The notes: generated by a model not told the origin, from the letters alone. A stretch of 64,000 nt of DNA from Procambarus clarkii (GCF_040958095.1 NC_091193.1:34611430-34675429), one strand, 5' to 3'. Shown: positions 1 through 12,300, counted from the stretch's first letter. Made by a program: numbers and translations.

Positions 1-1079
1 TATAGGGCCAAAACCTACGCTATGGTCTACCTGTATAGCAAAACCTACGCTAGGTCTAACAGTATAGCAAAACCTACGCTAGGTCTAACAGTATAGCAAA
101 AACCTACGCTAGGTCTAACATGTATAGCAAAACCTACGCTAGGTCTACCTGTATAGCAAAACCTACGCTAGGTCTAACTGTATAGCAAAACCTACGCTAG
201 GTCTAACAGTATAGCAAAACCTACGCTAGGTTCTAACATGTATAGCAAAACCTACGCTAGGTCTAACAGTATAGCAAAAACCTACGCTAGGTCTACACTG
301 TATAGCAAAACATACGCTAGGGTCTAACTGTATAGCAAAAACCTACGCTAGTCTAACTGTATAGCAAAACCTACGCTAGGTCTACCTGTATAGCAAAACC
401 TACGCTAGGTCTAACTGTATAGCAAAACCTACGCTAGGTCCTACCTGTATAGCAAAACCTACGCTAGTCTAACTGTATAGCAAAAACCTACGCTAGGTCT
501 AACTGTATAGCAAAACCTACCGCTTAGGTCTAACAGTATAGTCAAACCTACGCTAGGTCTAACCTGTATAGCAAAACCTACGCTAGGTCTAACTGTATAG
601 CAAAACCTACGCTAGGTCTAACTGTATAGCAAAACCTACGCTAGGTCTAACAGTATAGCAAAACCTACGCTAGGTCTAACTGTATAGCAAAACCTACGCT
701 AGGTCTACTGTATAGCAAAACCTACGCTAGGTCTAACTGTATAGCAAAACCTACGCTAGGTCTACTGTATAGCAAAACCTACGCTAGGTCTAACTGTATA
801 GCAAAACCTACGCTAGGTCTAACTGTATAGCAAAACCTACGCTAGGTCTAACTGTATAGCAAAACCTACGCTAGGTCTAACTGTATAGCAAAACCTACGC
901 TAGGTCTAACTGTATAGCAAAACCTACGCTAGGTCTAACTGTATAGCAAAACCTACGCTAGGTCTAACTGTATAGCAAAACCTACGCTAGGTCTAACTGT
1001 ATAGCAAAACCTACGCTAGGTCTAACTGTATAGCAAAACCTACGCTAGGTCTAACGTATAGCAAAACGCTAGGTCTAAC
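1..1079. repeat. 29-bp tandem array, about 37 copies
   Basis: The unit is about 29 bp, with core TATAGCAAAACCTACGCTAG followed by GTCTAAC. Copies differ mainly by single-base indels, especially in the A run and in the AACTG/AACAG/ACCTG spacer. Copies from about 780 to 1040 are nearly identical while those at 1-550 are more divergent, so the right side looks more recently homogenised. The array is cut by the window start. No open frame survives the indels, so it is non-coding. Confidence 0.97.
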
Positions 1080-1080
1080 T

Positions 1081-1560
1081 ATAATAAAATTGAATATATA
1101 ATCATTTCCGATATATATTTGAGAAAATGCAAGTGTAGAATAGGCAGTACGCTAATATTGACAATTGCGTCATTGGGGTCGACCACCGGCTGGAAGAGCC
1201 TAGTCTAAGGACAAGTTACAAATAACTCAATGGCAACTTGACTTTCCTAACATTAACTAGGTCTAAATATACACAAAACTACAATATATAATAATATTAA
1301 TATATAACAGAAAATCGCTGTGTTTTAATACACAATGTCAAAGATTAATTCTGGTAGTAGGGTGCCAGATGTTCTCTACAACATTGAGGTTTCGGGGGGG
1401 GGGGGGGGGGGCAAATGATAAATCTGTTTTCGTACTTACGTTCTAATTACAATAAGGTGCCTGAAACAAATGACTCGACCAAGACACTTAAGAAAGTGAA
1501 GGTGTTTCGGTCCATCTTGGCCTCTATCATCTACCCTATCCAAGGTCTGAAAGTACACAA
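1081..1560. other. AT-rich spacer, no gene seen
   Basis: This is unique-looking AT-rich DNA without a convincing open frame. It contains an uninterrupted run of 18 G at 1394-1411. I could not assign it to any element. Confidence 0.6.
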
Positions 1561-1866
1561 TACCTTTTAGTACAGTACACCCTAGGGTCCCACACACCTC
1601 CCCCACCCATCAGTACACCCAAGACTGTCATCCGAGACTCTTACACCCCTCAAACTCCCCCTGGTTCCCATCTCAATTCCCCCAAACTTTCCCCCATTGC
1701 CTGCTCCCTGACCCCCGATTCCCCCCCAAAATTCTCTTGACACCATAAACTTCCTCTATGGCTCTCCTCACATTCCCCCTGTCCCTCGTATTTCCCCCAT
1801 TACTCCCCCACAAATTCCCCCAGACTCCCCTAGCTTCCCCCGCCGGCGCGGTCCACTTTCCCGCCA
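1561..1866. other. C-rich strand-asymmetric tract
   Basis: The plus strand is strongly C-biased, with repeated runs of 4 to 7 C separated by short AT words (many ATTCCCCC-like motifs). This looks like a degenerate G-rich minisatellite on the minus strand. The short minus-strand frame across it is rich in Gly and Trp and is a composition artefact. Confidence 0.55.
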
Positions 1867-2063
1867 TCACTTGGTTGTTACTTTCATTTTAATGATAATA
1901 TGAAGAGTGTTTGTGTGGCTCGGGCGAGGGGAGGGAGGCGGGGAGGAAATATGGGAGGGGAAAGACAGAGGGGAGGTAGGGAGGGACAGTGACAGGTAAG
2001 GCATGATATGAAGGAAGATATAGAGAGTTAGGAAGAAGAGATAGAAATGGCAGGGAGGGAAGG

Positions 2064-2712
2064 ACAGTAGTGAGATAAGTGTACATACAGTGTACAGTAG
2101 TGTGATAAGTGTACATATAGTGTACAGTAGTGAGATAAGTGTACATATACTGTACAGTAGTGAGATAAGTGTACATATACTGTACAGTACTGATATAAGT
2201 GTACATATACTGTACAGTACTGAGATAAGTGTACAGTACTGATATAAGTGTACATATACTGTACAGTACTGAGATAAGTGTACATACAGTGTACAGTACT
2301 GATATAAGTGTACATATACTGTACAGTACTGAGATAAGTGTACATACAGTGTACAGTACTGAGATAAGTGTACATATACTGTACAGTACTGAGATAAGTG
2401 TACATACAGTGTACAGTACTGAGATAAGTGTACATATACTGTACAGTACTGAGATAAGTGTACATACAGTGTACAGTAGTGAGATAAGTGTACATACAGT
2501 GTACAATAGTGAGATAATTGTACATACAGTGTACAGTAGTGAGATAAGTGTACATACAGTGTACAATAGTGAGATAAGTGTACATGCACAGTACAGTAGT
2601 GAGATAAGTGTACATACAGTGTACAATAGTGAGATAAGTGTACATACAGTGTACAGTAGTGAGATAAGTGTACATACAGTGTACAGTAGTGAGATAAGTG
2701 TACAAGTGTACC
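2064..2712. repeat. 30-bp tandem array, about 21 copies
   Basis: The unit is 30 bp, built on TGAGATAAGTGTACATACAG plus TGTACAGTAG. TGTACA palindromes recur at regular spacing, so single strands could pair with each other. Two variants (CATACAG and CATATACTG; AGTAG and AGTACT) partly alternate in the middle, suggesting a 60-bp higher-order unit. Thirty is divisible by three, so several frames on both strands stay open for 200 to 330 codons. Those frames encode only Tyr/Thr/His/Ser periodic peptides and are not genes. Confidence 0.96.
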
Positions 2713-3612
2713 AGGTTGGCAGCCCTGCGCCAGGATCAGCTGGTGTGGGAGTTTGGGACAGTTGGCTGCCGTGTTGTTGTTGTTGTCATCTGGTGTTGGT
2801 GGTGGAGACAGTTTGGCCAACTTTGTCACTTGCTCAAGCTGTTGTGGGAGTTGTTGTGGTAGTGCGCGCACTTGTCACTGTTGTGTGCGCAAAGTGACGC
2901 CACAAGCACTTGTGGACTCTTGCTAACTGTCAAGAACTTGACGTTTGTTTAAGAGTTTCCCGCCTGGCAAGCCGCCACTCTGGGACATAGACCTTTCTTA
3001 CGCTGACGCTCGTTATACGCCTACGGCCGCCTTATGAAGGAGTCAACTGTGAACTATAGTGTGGAACAAGACAAAAAACTATGTTTTAAAACAAGTGTAT
3101 TTGTGTTTGAACCAAATTAAGCAAATGACTGAGGATTCTCCAGCAGTTTCCCGTTTTCTTTAGTCCAAAACGTGTGTTTTCCTTCGTTATATATATTTAT
3201 ATATACAAGAGTTGTTACATTCTTGTAAAGCCACTAGCACACACAGCGTTAACTAATACATAACGAACTCAAGTCACGTTGAGGGACTTACGGAACAAAC
3301 AGTTAACTTAATATATTCCCTATGAACATATAAGTGAAGTTGCGTTAGAAAATAATCAAGTGTTTGTGGAAAATAAACAATTCCTTAAACATGGATTTTT
3401 GTTATTAACACATTAGGTACATGTGCACTTGTGCAGCTGCCCTAAACTATATGAAGGGGTGTACAGTGTGTCAAAAAGCTAACTACGTGATGCTAAACAT
3501 CTTCATCACACAGGATGGTTAGTCATACAGAGGCACGTGATGAGTAGTCTGCACTGGCAGACTCTGGCTGCATTATGAGGATATCATCATCAACACAAGA
3601 GTGAATAAGGCA
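2713..3612. other. Spacer, no gene seen
   Basis: Mixed-composition DNA without a coding frame of note, apart from a SINE tail at about 3202-3260 that is listed separately. Confidence 0.5.
3202..3260 (-). mobile_element. SINE 3' tail fragment
   Basis: ACAAGAGTTGTTACATTCTT followed by GTAAAGCCACTAG matches the 3' end of the tRNA-derived SINEs at 12375-12657 (minus) and 41313-41575 (plus). Only about 55 bp are present and the tRNA-like head is missing, as expected for a 5'-truncated insertion. Confidence 0.65.
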
Positions 3613-4112
3613 GCTGAAGATGGAACCTGATGTGAGGAGACACAGTGTGATAGTCGACAAGACACATTACACTAGGTGGTCAGCTCTATTATTATCCTGT
3701 ACTTACACGGGGTGAAGATGGAACCTGATGTGAGGAGACGCAGTGTGATAGTCGACAAGGCACATTACACTAGGTGGTCAGCTCCACTATTATCCTGTAC
3801 TTACACGGGGTGAAGATGGAACCTGATGTGAGGGGAGACAGTGTGATAGTCGACAAGACTCATTACACTAGGTGGTCAGCTCTATTATTATCCTGTACTT
3901 ACACGGGGTGAAGATGGAACCTGATGTGAGGGGAGACAGTGTGATAGTCGACAAGACTCATTACACTAGGTGATCAGCTCCACTATTATCCTGTACTTAC
4001 ACGGGGTGAAGATGGAACCTAATGTGAGGAGACACAGTGTGATAGTCGACAAGGCACATTACACTAGGTGGTCAGCTCCACTATTATCCTGTACTTACAC
4101 GGGGTGAAGATG
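3613..4112. repeat. 97-bp tandem array, about five copies
   Basis: The unit is 96-97 bp, beginning near GAAGATGGAACCTGATGTGA and ending near TATTATCCTGTACTTACACG. Copies start near 3615, 3712, 3809, 3906 and 4003. Variants include GAGGAGACAC versus GAGGGGAGAC. The array ends abruptly at a G-rich run near 4115-4128. No stable open frame is present. Confidence 0.95.
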
Positions 4113-4499
4113 GAGGGAGGGGGGGGGGTAGAAGTAGCCTAAGCTACTCCCCCGCCAAACACACACCGAAACTACGACATTGGTACAACGTTCGAACAAG
4201 TTTTAACACCTAACCAGTTATAACAACCAATATAGTAAGTTGTAACAACGTTCTAATACGTCATAAACACGTTAAGCCAAGATGTAACAACTTTATTACA
4301 AGTTGTAACAAGAGGAAAATAGAGACAGTTTCGGTTTGTGTTTCCCTTTGAGACGTATTTCTTTCTTGTCTCAATAAACATGAACTTGAACTTGGAGGGC
4401 CTCCTTATGTAGTGAGCATTGTCGGGTAGAGCAGCAGCAAGCTTGAGCCACTACACAAGTCGTCGTAAACCACTGCTGCTACCTCGTCACCTGGTACCA
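4113..4499. other. Spacer upstream of I-like element
   Basis: AT-rich DNA with a TTGTAACAA-type motif recurring at 4205-4310. No gene is seen. An AATAAA lies at about 4374. The 5' boundary of the downstream retrotransposon is not marked by an obvious target duplication. Confidence 0.4.
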
Positions 4500-5047
4500 G
4501 ACTTCAGAAAGTGACCCCCTCCCCGCTCAGCTCGTTGTCGCCGTGTGGGGGCTTAGTGGGCGGCTGCCGGAGTGTGATGCTCCTTGGGACAGTCCTCTGT
4601 CCTTTTCTAGCCTTGTGCTCCTGCTGCCGTCCTCTCCAATTCTGCTGGGCACCTTTTCCTTTTCCTTCTGTTTCGTTTTTCTCCCCCTCTTCTCCTATCT
4701 GCTTGCCGTTTCCTGCCGACCTTTTGCTCGTTCTGGTTCTTCCCTTGGACTTCTTCTATTTTGACGCCCGGGTGCTTGAGGAGGCATACTCTTGCACCCG
4801 CAGAACTGTAGTACCCGACGTCGAGAGCGAGGGAGAACCTTTTATTGTCAATCCCCCTTTCGTCACTAAACCCGATCTCGACGGACTGTCGGTTTCTTAA
4901 GGTGGCGTTTGTGGGGCGTATACTCACAACGCACCCCTAGGGGGCCCCGGCAAGATCGGCGATAGCTTCTTGTTGGGTGTCCTGCCTCTAATTGTGGCTC
5001 CATGGTGGGTGTGGGGGCACATTCGTGAATGAATTTTCTTTTTCGTA

Positions 5048-6967
5048 ATGATGATGACCCCTGTTTCGGCTGTTTCTGGTTTACCTTCTCAGGCTCATAG
5101 GGTGGGCGACCAAGCCCCCGAGTCGGTCCGTGTTGGAAGACCGGGCTCTGTAGCCTCCGCTGCATTAGGCCCTGGCCTTGCTCCTCCTTTGGCCTCTCTG
5201 ACTCCTTCCCCCAGCTCCCCTCCCTCCTCTGTGGTTGGGTCGAGCCCCAAGCCCCCAGTGGTGACTACCTAGTCCCCTGGCGCGGCTCCTTCTCTAGTTG
5301 TAACTACTGCGCCTTTTAACCCCTCTCTCTCTGGGCGTTCTCACCGCCGTCCTCGTCACGGCCGCCCTCGCTCGATTCCTTCCAGTTCTGCTACCTATCA
5401 AGCCTTGTTTGGTCCCGCTTCGTGGGCCAAATATTTTGATCTCCTCCCTCTTGATTCTGCGCCTCCTGACGATTTCTCCCTCCATCGACATCTCGTTGAT
5501 TCCGTGGATGCCTCCATTACTTTCAACCCCACTCGTCTCGGTACACGTGTCGTTGCTGCTCCTTCTCAGGATGCAGCTTCCCGCTTGGCTGCCTTATCCT
5601 GCCTTGGCGAGACCCCTGTTCGGGTCTCGAAGAACGCTCAGTTGAATGCCAGCGTTGGCACTATTCTGCTCCTGCCCCATGTTGCGATTGGTGTTCGGGA
5701 CTTGCGCGACTGCCACGACGATATTCGACATATCCTCGCTGCCCAGGGCCATTCTATTCTCCAGGTGGACACGTTTACTCGTCCCCCTCGTGGTAGTCGC
5801 CGTCAACCCCTCCGGGTTGTGAAGATTACCTTTGATGGTAGGACCCTTCCATCCTTTGTCATTCTTGCTGGTGCCAGGTGCTCTGTCCAGGAGTATATTC
5901 CTTCTCCTCGACTTTGTAACAAGTGCTGGAGGTTTGGGCATGGTGCCCTCCGCTGCTCTGCGACTGTCTCTCTCTGTCCTTTGTGTGGTGGTGAAGGTCA
6001 CTCTAAGTCGGAGTGCACTTCTCCCCAGGCTCGTTGCCTCAACTGCGGTGAGGCCCATCCTACCTTCTCCCGTGCGTGTGTCCATTACAAGCTTGAGGCA
6101 GCCGTCCTCAACTTGAAGCACCGGGAGCGTTTATCTTTTCCTGAGGCGAGACGCCAGGTTCGCCGGCTCCCGCCTTATGCTCGTGTGTTGCGCTCTTCTT
6201 CTCCTCGTCCTTCCCGCCTTCCTCAGACTCACAACCGTTTCCGGGCCTTGGACCCTGATACGCCCACTGCCCCCTCCTCTGTTCCTTTGGGTTCTCTCCC
6301 GAAGGATCCACCTCCTGGTCCTCTGTCTGGGGTTCCCCTTCTTTCTACCCGGTCTGTCGTGTCTCCTGTGTCTTCTTCCTCGTCTCCCTCCGTTCCTCCT
6401 TCCCATCCTTCCCCTCCTTCCCCTCCTTCCCCTCCGTCTCTTGACTCTCCCCGCCGCCTGTCGGTGCGGGCTGATGTCCATCGCTCTCCAAACGGCCGTC
6501 ATGTGTGCTCTCGTTCGGCTTCTCCTGCTGAGGCGCTAGAATCCGTTGCCCAGTACGTGGTTGCTGGGACACCTGTCTCTTTAAGTCAGAAGCGTAAGCC
6601 TGGTTCCTCTCCTTCCTCTTCCCCGGCGGGTAAGAAGGTTTCGCTTTCTTCCTCGGCCCCTACTTCTGCCTCTCTCGCTCCTTCCCCTCCCATTTCGGTG
6701 GTTGTGCCCCCTGTTCCTGCTATGGAGGTTTCTTTAGCCCCCGCTTCCCTCTCGGTTGCTGCCCTTGCTGAGGTTCGCTCCCCTCTTTCTACCCCTCCTC
6801 TTCCTGCTGCTGTCCTTGACTGCTCCTCTCCGTTGTCTCCTCCTCCGGACCCCGCCCGCCCACCTCTGATCTGTTCTCCCGTTTCCTTCCCTCCGTCTTT
6901 GCTCAGTTTACCCATGCCCCCTAACCCTGACTTTGCTGACCCTGATCCCGACCCTGATATTCTTTAA
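5048..6967 (+). pseudogene. ORF1 (Gag-like, triple zinc knuckle), one nonsense codon
   Basis: The frame opens with three consecutive ATG codons at 5048, just after an in-frame TGA at 5030. It runs to TAA at 6965-6967, interrupted only by TAG at 5270-5272. The downstream part covers about 565 codons. Three retroviral-type knuckles sit near residues 290-343: CNKCWRFGHGALRC, then CPLCGGEGHSKSEC, then CLNCGEAHPTFSRAC. A basic, RRM-like region precedes them and a long Pro/Ser-rich tail follows. In related elements ORF1 binds the template RNA and acts as a chaperone for target-primed reverse transcription. A non-ATG start after the TAG is less likely than a recent nonsense mutation, because the frame stays open across it. 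Confidence 0.85.
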
Positions 6968-9900
6968 CGTGCTCTGTTGCTCTTTCGCCTTTGTTTCTTC
7001 CTTGTTCTCTGTTTTTGTCCTTTCTCTTCTCGTCGTTGTCCATTCTTCAATGGAACGTTCGAGGTTAGTACGCCAATTTCCTCGAACTCCAACTTCTGAT
7101 TTCGCGGTTTTCGCCCCTTTGTGTCTGTCTCCAGGAGCCAATGCTTGGTGCTCGTCCTGGTCGTTTTCGTGGCTATTCCTTTCTCTCCCCCCCCAGCCGT
7201 TGCTGGGGCTTCTAATTCTTCTGCTCTCTTGATTCGTGCTGATGTTCCCTTTGTTCCTTTACTTTTTCCTTCACCTCTCCATTGTTCTGCTGCTCGTATC
7301 TTTGTGGGGAAATGGTACACAGTTTGTTCCATTTATCTCCCCCCGAGTGTCCCGCTTTCTCTTCCTGATTTGAAACACCTCCTTGACTCCTTGCCGGAGC
7401 CTGTGCTCCTGCTGGGTGACTTCAATTGTCGTCATTCTCTTTGGGGTGACGTTCTGACGAATACCCGGGGTCGCCTCCTTGAGCTGTTTCTCCTCTCTTC
7501 TTCCCTGTCTCTTCTGAATTCTGGTGAGCCCACTCATTTGGACTCTCGGACTCGCACTCTTTCTTGTCTTGATCTTTCTCTCTGCTCTTCTTCTCTTTAC
7601 TTAGATTTCACGTGGCAGGTTCTTGATGACCTCCATGGAAGTGATCATTTCCCCATCCTTGTTTCCTTTTTCTCTTTTCGCCCTTCCCTCTCTTTCCCTA
7701 GGTGGCAGTTTGCTAAGGGGGACTGGACCCTATTTACCCTCAGTGCTGCTCTCTCTGACCTCTCCCTTCTGCCTCTCTCTCGCGCTCTCCTCCTTTTTCA
7801 TGACACTGTCTTCAACGCTGCCCTCCGCTCTATTCCTCGCTCTTCCTCTCGGGGTCCACGGAAGTGCATTCCCTGGTGGAATGCGGACTGTGCTCATGCT
7901 GTCCGCTGTAAGCGTGCAGCCTGGAAGAGGCAGACGACCGATTCTTTTCTTTTCTTTCGGAAAGCGAGTGCGGTGGCCCGTAGGGCCATCCGTACGACTA
8001 AACGTGAATGTTGGGCATCTTATGTCTCGACAATTACGTCCGAAACCCCTCTGGCCCAGATCTGGAAGCGTATCCGCAAGATAGCGGGTAAGTTCGTTCC
8101 CGATGTTTCACCGGTCCTTCACCTCCATGATACTCTTGTGGCGGACCCGTTGCAGGTCGCTTCCGAACAGGGTTCCCACTTTTCTTCTGTTAGCTTTGGT
8201 CTTCATCTTCCCCAATCTTTCCTTCTTCGTAAACCTGTCCTTGAGTCTCGTCCTTTAGATTTCTGCACTCATCTTCAGCTTCCCTATAATGATCCCTTTT
8301 CTCTCTCTGAACTTCGTTCTGCCCTGGCCCTCTGCGGTTCTACGGCGGCGGGCTCCGATGGTATTCATTATGAGATGCTTCGCCATCTCCCTCCGAGCAC
8401 GTCTCAATATTTACTGAGTCTGTATAATCGGATCTGGGAGTCGTCGTCAGTCCCTGAGGACTGGCTCGATGCCGTTGTCCTCCCTGTTCGCAAACCGGGG
8501 TCTCTGGGTACTTCCCCTAAGGACTTTCGCCCTATTGCTCTCACAAGTTGTGTCTGCAAACTCTTTGAACGTATGGTTAACGTTCGTCTGATGTGTTTCC
8601 TGGAACACCATCACCTCCTCTCCCCTTCTCAATTTGGTTTCCGCAAGTGCCGCAGCACGACAGATGTCCTGGTGAACTTGGAGGTCTATATTCGTACTGC
8701 TTTTGCTGCGAAGACCTCCGTTGTTGCCGTCCTTTTTGACCTAGAAAAGGCTTACGACACCACTTGGCGATATCATATTCTATCTCAACTTCATTCTTTT
8801 GGCCTTCGTGGTCATCTCCCTCTCTTTCTCCGCAGCTTCCTCTCCCGTCGTTCCTTTCGGGTGCGCCTTGGTACCGCTCTCTCTGCCTCTTTTTGGCAAT
8901 ACGAAGGTGTGCCCCAGGGTAGTGTTCTGAGCACTACTCTTTTTCTGGTTGCCCTCAATGGTCTTCTTTCCTCTCTTCCTTCTGGTGTCTTCTCCGCTCT
9001 CTATGTCGATGATCTTACCCTTTGCTGTCAGGGTGATGATTCGCCTCTCCTTCAGCGCCGGCTTCAACTTGCAACTGATGCCGTGTCGTCTTGGGCCACC
9101 GATCATGGCTTCAAGTTCTCTACTTCTAAGACTTGTGCCATGACTTTTACGCAGAAACGGGTTGTTCTTCGTCCCTCTTTGTCACTTTATGGTCATCCCC
9201 CTGAGTACAAAGATTCCGCGAAGCTTTTGGGGTTATTCCTTGACACTCGTTTGTCTTGGTCTCCCCATATCTCTTACCTCCGTGTTGAGTGCTCTAAGGC
9301 CCTTACCCTACTTCGGGTCTTGTCCCATACTTCTTGGGGGGCAGATAGGCGCAATCTCCTTGCTTTACATTCCTCTCTCGTCCTGTCTAAGCTCGATTAT
9401 GGTTGCCCTGCTTACTCGTCTGCTTCTCCTTCTACTCTTCGCCGTCTTGATGCTTTGCACCATACTGGGTTGCGCCTCAGTTCTGGTGCCTTTCGTTCGA
9501 CTCCCGTCCTTAGCTTGTATGTTGACACTGGCTTCCTGTCTCTCCAGGACCGCTGTGATCGCTACTGTCTTCGCTATCTTGCGCGGTCCTTGCAACATCC
9601 TTCCTCTCGCCTCTGTCGTGCTTTAACTTTTACCCCTCCTGCGGTTCCTGTTCCTCTTCACCACCTCCCTCTTTCTGTCCGGTTATCTCGCCTACAGGAT
9701 TCTCTTTCCGTTCGTATTTCTGATGTTTCTCCTCGTGTTGTTCCTTCTTTGCCCCCGTGGAGAGTCCCTCTTCCGCGGTTTTGTACATCCTTGACCCGTA
9801 TCTCTAAAGCTTTTACCCCTCCTACGGTTCTAAAACGCCTTTTCCTCGAGCACTTTTCTTCTCACTCCCGCTCCGTTTCTGTCTTCACTGATGGGTCTAA

Positions 9901-10703
9901 GTCTACGGATGGTGTTGGCTACTCTGTTGTTTTTCCTGATCGCACTTATATGTGTCACTTACCTCCGGAGACTAGCATCTTTACAGCAGAGCTTTATGCT
10001 ATTCTCTATGCTCTTCGTCTCCTGCTTTCTCGTTGTCAGTCTTCCTTTGTAGTTGTTGTTGACTCTCGTAGTGCCCTCATGGCTCTCGGGTCCTTTAATC
10101 CGGTTCATCCAGTATTTGTCGAGATCCAGCATTGGCTGTTTCTTGTTCACAGTAAATTTAAGTCGGTTGAGTTTTGTTGGGTTCCCAGCCATATTGGTGT
10201 GTCTTTAAATGAGCGTGCGGATGCTGCCGCCAAGGAAATCTGTCCGCTCTTGTCCCATCTCTCGTAAAGGCATTCCATATTCCGACTTTTACCCGGTTAT
10301 CCATTCCTCAGTCCTTACCCGTTGGCAGGCTTCTTGGTTGTCTGTTACTGGTAACAAGCTACGTACTCTGAAATGTTGTGTTTCCTCGTGGCCGTCCTCC
10401 TTCCACCGTAACCGGCGGTGGGAAACAGCTCTGGCGAGGTTGCGTATTGGCCATACTCGCTTAACCCATGGTCACTTGATGGAGCGCCGCCCTGCTCCTT
10501 ATTGTCCTAGTTGCATTGTCCCTCTTACGGTCGTGCATGTCCTTCTTGAATGTCCTGACTTCCAGGACGAGCGTGCGTCTTGCTTTCCGACCGCCCCTCG
10601 CGGTCACCTGTCCCTCGATAGAATTCTTGATGACTCGGATACTTTTGATATCGTTCGCCTTATGCGTTTTTGTTCTCGTATTGGCATCCTTCGTGATATT
10701 TAG
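6958..10703 (+). pseudogene. ORF2: APE endonuclease, RT, RNase H; frameshifted
   Basis: The APE domain starts at ILQWNVRG (7042-7065) and is cut at once by TAG at 7066-7068. Homology resumes with LQLLISRFSPLCVCLQEP and shifts frame at a run of eight C at 7187-7194. The long frame 7121-10267 then carries GDFN (7415-7426) and SDH (7640-7648) of the nuclease. RT motifs follow, including FDLEKAYDTTW, GVPQGSVLSTTLF and catalytic YVDD at 9002-9013. RNase H shows DGSK (Asp at 9890), TAELYA (Glu at 9989), VVDSRSAL (Asp at 10061) and NERADAAA (Asp at 10220). A third frame change near 10235-10250 leads into the C-terminal part (to 10703) with YCPSC and a distal His/Cys pair. No ATG precedes the APE motif after the ORF1 stop, so translation may have depended on reinitiation. 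Confidence 0.9.
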
Positions 10704-10790
10704 CGCCCTCTGATTATTTTGCGCATTTGATGGTGCTACATAGCCTTCCCGGTTTGGTGCCTTCTTTTGATAATTACTTACTTACCTTGT

Positions 10791-11589
10791 GATTTATAGA
10801 CAATGTATTTTCTTCAAGTCTCCTTGTGTAAATATAAATGATTATGTATAACATGTTTTATCGAGTATCCCATGATTTGAGAGCAATTGACATTTAAAAT
10901 TAGTATATTTCTTCCAAAAAATCTTTTTACCTTCCTAAGAATATAATCGTTAAGAAAACTGCCTCTAGACATGCGCTCCTAAATATACTCAACCAAACCA
11001 ATTACATACATGTCCAACATTTGCTTCAAACAAGCCAGTGATTGCAGAACTGTCTGAAGCCTTGCCGTTGCTTGTTTGATGAACATTTATCCACAAGGTG
11101 GTGGGCACAGGCATGTCCGTAGGTGGTAGCTGTTTTGAGGTGATTAGCCAGTCGGTTATCATGTTTTTCTGGTCACTGGGAGGTCGTTGGTCTTGGTGGG
11201 TTGTATACCATATGTTGAACGCTCATTTGGATTGTCAGTCCATACTTTATGGTTGCTATAGTGGGGCAAGATATTGCTTGACAGTATTTATGAGTACAGC
11301 TGCTGACATCATTTTTGACCAGAATAGTGACCGTAATGATGGCTTCAGCACCGCTAGTTTGTGGGTTACTTATAGTTTCATGGACTTTTAAAGCTCTTAA
11401 GGTCCTTGGTTGCGTCGCAGTAAAGCAGTGGGATTTTCTGTGACTGTTTGGCAGAAGATGCATTCCCAGTAGTCTCCCAGTTGCATGTGTGACCTAGACG
11501 AGGTCTATACAACCAAACTGTTATTTACTTGTGGATTTCTTTCAGGAAATGAAGTTCGTACAGTAGGGATAGCAACCCCTAAAAGTTTG
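10791..11589. other. AT-rich spacer, no gene seen
   Basis: No conserved protein motif and no tandem structure were found. A 97-codon plus-strand frame at 11098-11391 has no recognisable domain and lies in repeat-rich surroundings, so I do not call it. Confidence 0.4.
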
Positions 11590-12300
11590 CTTTTCTAATA
11601 TATCAAATAGGGGACAAAACAGCCACTAAAACAGATTGGTCAGACAACTGATCAAAAATAATGCTAATTTTCAAGAAGTATTTAGTCTTTATTTACTAAT
11701 GAAGAGCTTAACATTAGGCCCTTCAACCAGACTAGTCTTCATTGGTGATTGACTAGTTTAGTGCTTACAATGGTTCTCCTTTGTAAGAACTAAAGTTTTT
11801 AAGTAAATCGATAAATTAAAGCCCAACAGGTTCCTCAAGGGCAAACGAAGTCTTTAACAGTGTACTTAAAGCATGTAAAGACGAGCTCTATGAGCCATTC
11901 TCCCGCATTTTTATTAAATCATTAGAGTTGTGCAGTGCGCTGGAGTCGTGGAGGGTTGCCTATGTGGTACACATTAAGAAAGGAGTAGATCAACTGCGTC
12001 GAACTAACGGCCAATTAGTTTAACGTCTATTGCTGGAAGATTACTTCAAACTAAAATTGCAAAAGTTTTTTCTACATGTTGAAAAGCAAGTTAAATAAAT
12101 GATTTACAACATGATTTTAATAAGGCCACTCGCTGTTGACAAATTTGATATTCTATTCCAGCATAATTGAGGCAGTTGATAGTGGAAAGGTTTGCAATGT
12201 TTTGTACCTTCACGTAAGGAAAGTTTCTACTAAGACTAGTTATTTCAATGGAAACAGTTAATATAACAACTTCATTGTTAACTGTAAGAGTCCTATTGGC
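11590..12300 (+). pseudogene. CR1-like RT fossil
   Basis: Translated in mixed frames, this aligns with the middle of the CR1-like ORF2 that is intact at 56879-58768. Matches include a SLFTNEELN-like stretch near 11690, a LKACKDEL-like word near 11870, WRVAYVV near 11950, and the region corresponding to SQHGFINGR and YSSIVEAVDSGK near 12100-12190. Several stops and indels interrupt it. It is an old copy, far more diverged than those at 50-60 kb. Confidence 0.7.

Larger units (their letters stand above)
4500..10790 (+). mobile_element. I-superfamily-like non-LTR retrotransposon, near full length
   Basis: A two-ORF element: a leader of about 550 bp, a zinc-knuckle ORF1 (5048-6967), and an ORF2 (6958-10703) with APE endonuclease, reverse transcriptase, RNase H and a C-terminal Cys/His knuckle. 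This order is typical of the I superfamily (I, Nimb, LOA-like groups); the exact clade is not established. Strong C+T bias with many TCC/TCT/CCT codons runs across the whole element and sets it off from its AT-rich flanks. At least four disabling lesions are visible, so this copy cannot make its proteins. Both ends are approximate, as no poly(A) or target duplication was found. Confidence 0.85.

Noticed and set aside
1867-2897. Several overlapping frames of 220-334 codons on both strands
   Set aside because: They are artefacts of the 30-bp tandem array, which is a multiple of three and stop-poor. The peptides only repeat Tyr/Thr/His/Cys words.
11098-11391. 97-codon frame with hydrophobic segments
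   Set aside because: There is no recognisable family, no supporting neighbours, and an overlapping frame of similar length on the other strand.
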